A stretch of 32,588 nucleotides of DNA from Prochloraceae cyanobacterium (GTDB taxonomy: Bacteria; Cyanobacteriota; Cyanobacteriia; Cyanobacteriales; JASJDA01). The notes below the pieces were generated by a model, which saw only the letters and a program-made list of their open reading frames with translations, made no database searches and had not been told where the DNA came from. The DNA is taken from the NCBI GenBank assembly GCA_030065755.1, contig JASJDA010000094.1:1-32588 (forward strand), given 5' to 3'. Made by a program: the position numbers and the translations under genes. Positions 32,465-32,588 of the stretch are shown in pieces; within the stretch, counting starts at the first letter, position 1; each line of letters begins with the position of its first letter.

Positions 32465-32588
32465 ATGAATGCACCCAAACGAGTCTTACCACCAATTTAT
32501 TTCCTGATTTCTTTAATAGTAATGGTAGGGCTAAACTTTTTCTTTCCTTTAATCAAAATTGTCCAGCACCCCTATAGTTACATTGGCG
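32465..32588 (+). CDS. Isoprenylcysteine/phospholipid methyltransferase-like membrane protein (partial)
   Basis: Only the first 41 codons are inside the window. MNAPKRVLPPIYFLISLIVM then VGLNFFFPLIKIV matches the opening of small integral-membrane SAM methyltransferases of the ICMT/PEMT type, in which RVLPP.YFL...L.M..L.F.FP...I is a recurrent start followed by four or five further helices. The SAM site would be in the missing C-terminal part. The ATG lies 124 bp from the iscB element and is divergent from it. Confidence 0.55.
   Translation, partial: MNAPKRVLPPIYFLISLIVMVGLNFFFPLIKIVQHPYSYIG

Noticed and set aside
1-32588. tRNA, rRNA and replication-origin signals
   Set aside because: No tRNA T-loop/acceptor pattern, rRNA segment or DnaA-box cluster was found on reading both strands; a covariance scan was not possible.

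Overview
The window comes from a cyanobacterium of low to moderate G+C (roughly 40%). HIP1-type octamers (GCGATCGC and near variants) are scattered through almost all of it. The gene content also fits: a PCP_red small protein, GUN4-domain signalling proteins, a PirA-like PII-interacting protein behind a perfect NtcA box, a plant/PMCA-like Ca2+ ATPase and the characteristic G-rich intergenic repeats. The many mobile-element scars suggest a large-genome lineage such as Pleurocapsales, Chroococcidiopsis or Xenococcus types; that placement is inference.

Layout. 1-1321: debris of a group II intron reverse transcriptase and an IS607-like tnpA/tnpB pair, all broken. 1514-1699: G-rich repeat. 1814-7989: Crp/Fnr regulator, convergent P-type Ca2+ ATPase, glycosyltransferase pseudogene, MFS exporter and a small PirA-like gene. 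8509-13995: a giant RTX protein (1828 aa) with nine roughly 70-90-residue modules, a bluetail-like domain, a PL6 (chondroitinase B-like) lyase domain and C-terminal RTX repeats. 14619-15775: what I read as an integron relic. It is one GC-rich methyltransferase cassette bounded by GTTAGGC/GCCTAAC, a candidate attI, an array of five evenly spaced 21-bp dyads and a 41-codon stump of an integron-type tyrosine recombinase. 16075-16264: a MITE that abuts a broken LRR gene. Then follow a GNAT acetyltransferase, a small secreted protein, a large nested inverted repeat and hypF.

20297-23593: Ser/Thr kinase-GUN4 fusion, secreted Cys-rich protein, radC and a PCP_red protein. 23698-24820: an IS200/IS605 copy that lost the 5' ends of both divergent genes, next to a small MITE. 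25033-28431: UbiH-like flavin monooxygenase, FHA-GUN4 membrane protein, a small unknown gene overlapping a SET-domain gene. 28440-30595: sulfotransferase and a 5'-truncated cytochrome P450, overlapping by 4 nt. 30620-32340: an apparently intact iscB RNA-guided nuclease with its upstream omega-RNA region. 32465-end: start of an isoprenylcysteine/phospholipid-type methyltransferase.

Functional links. The kinase-GUN4 and FHA-GUN4 proteins could form a phosphorylation writer/reader pair sharing a tetrapyrrole-binding-like output domain. The P450 and sulfotransferase look like a tailoring pair. The RTX-PL6 protein is a candidate secreted polysaccharide-active or matrix protein exported by a type I system not present here. 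Three loci of the TnpB/IscB class lie within 32 kb, and only iscB looks functional.
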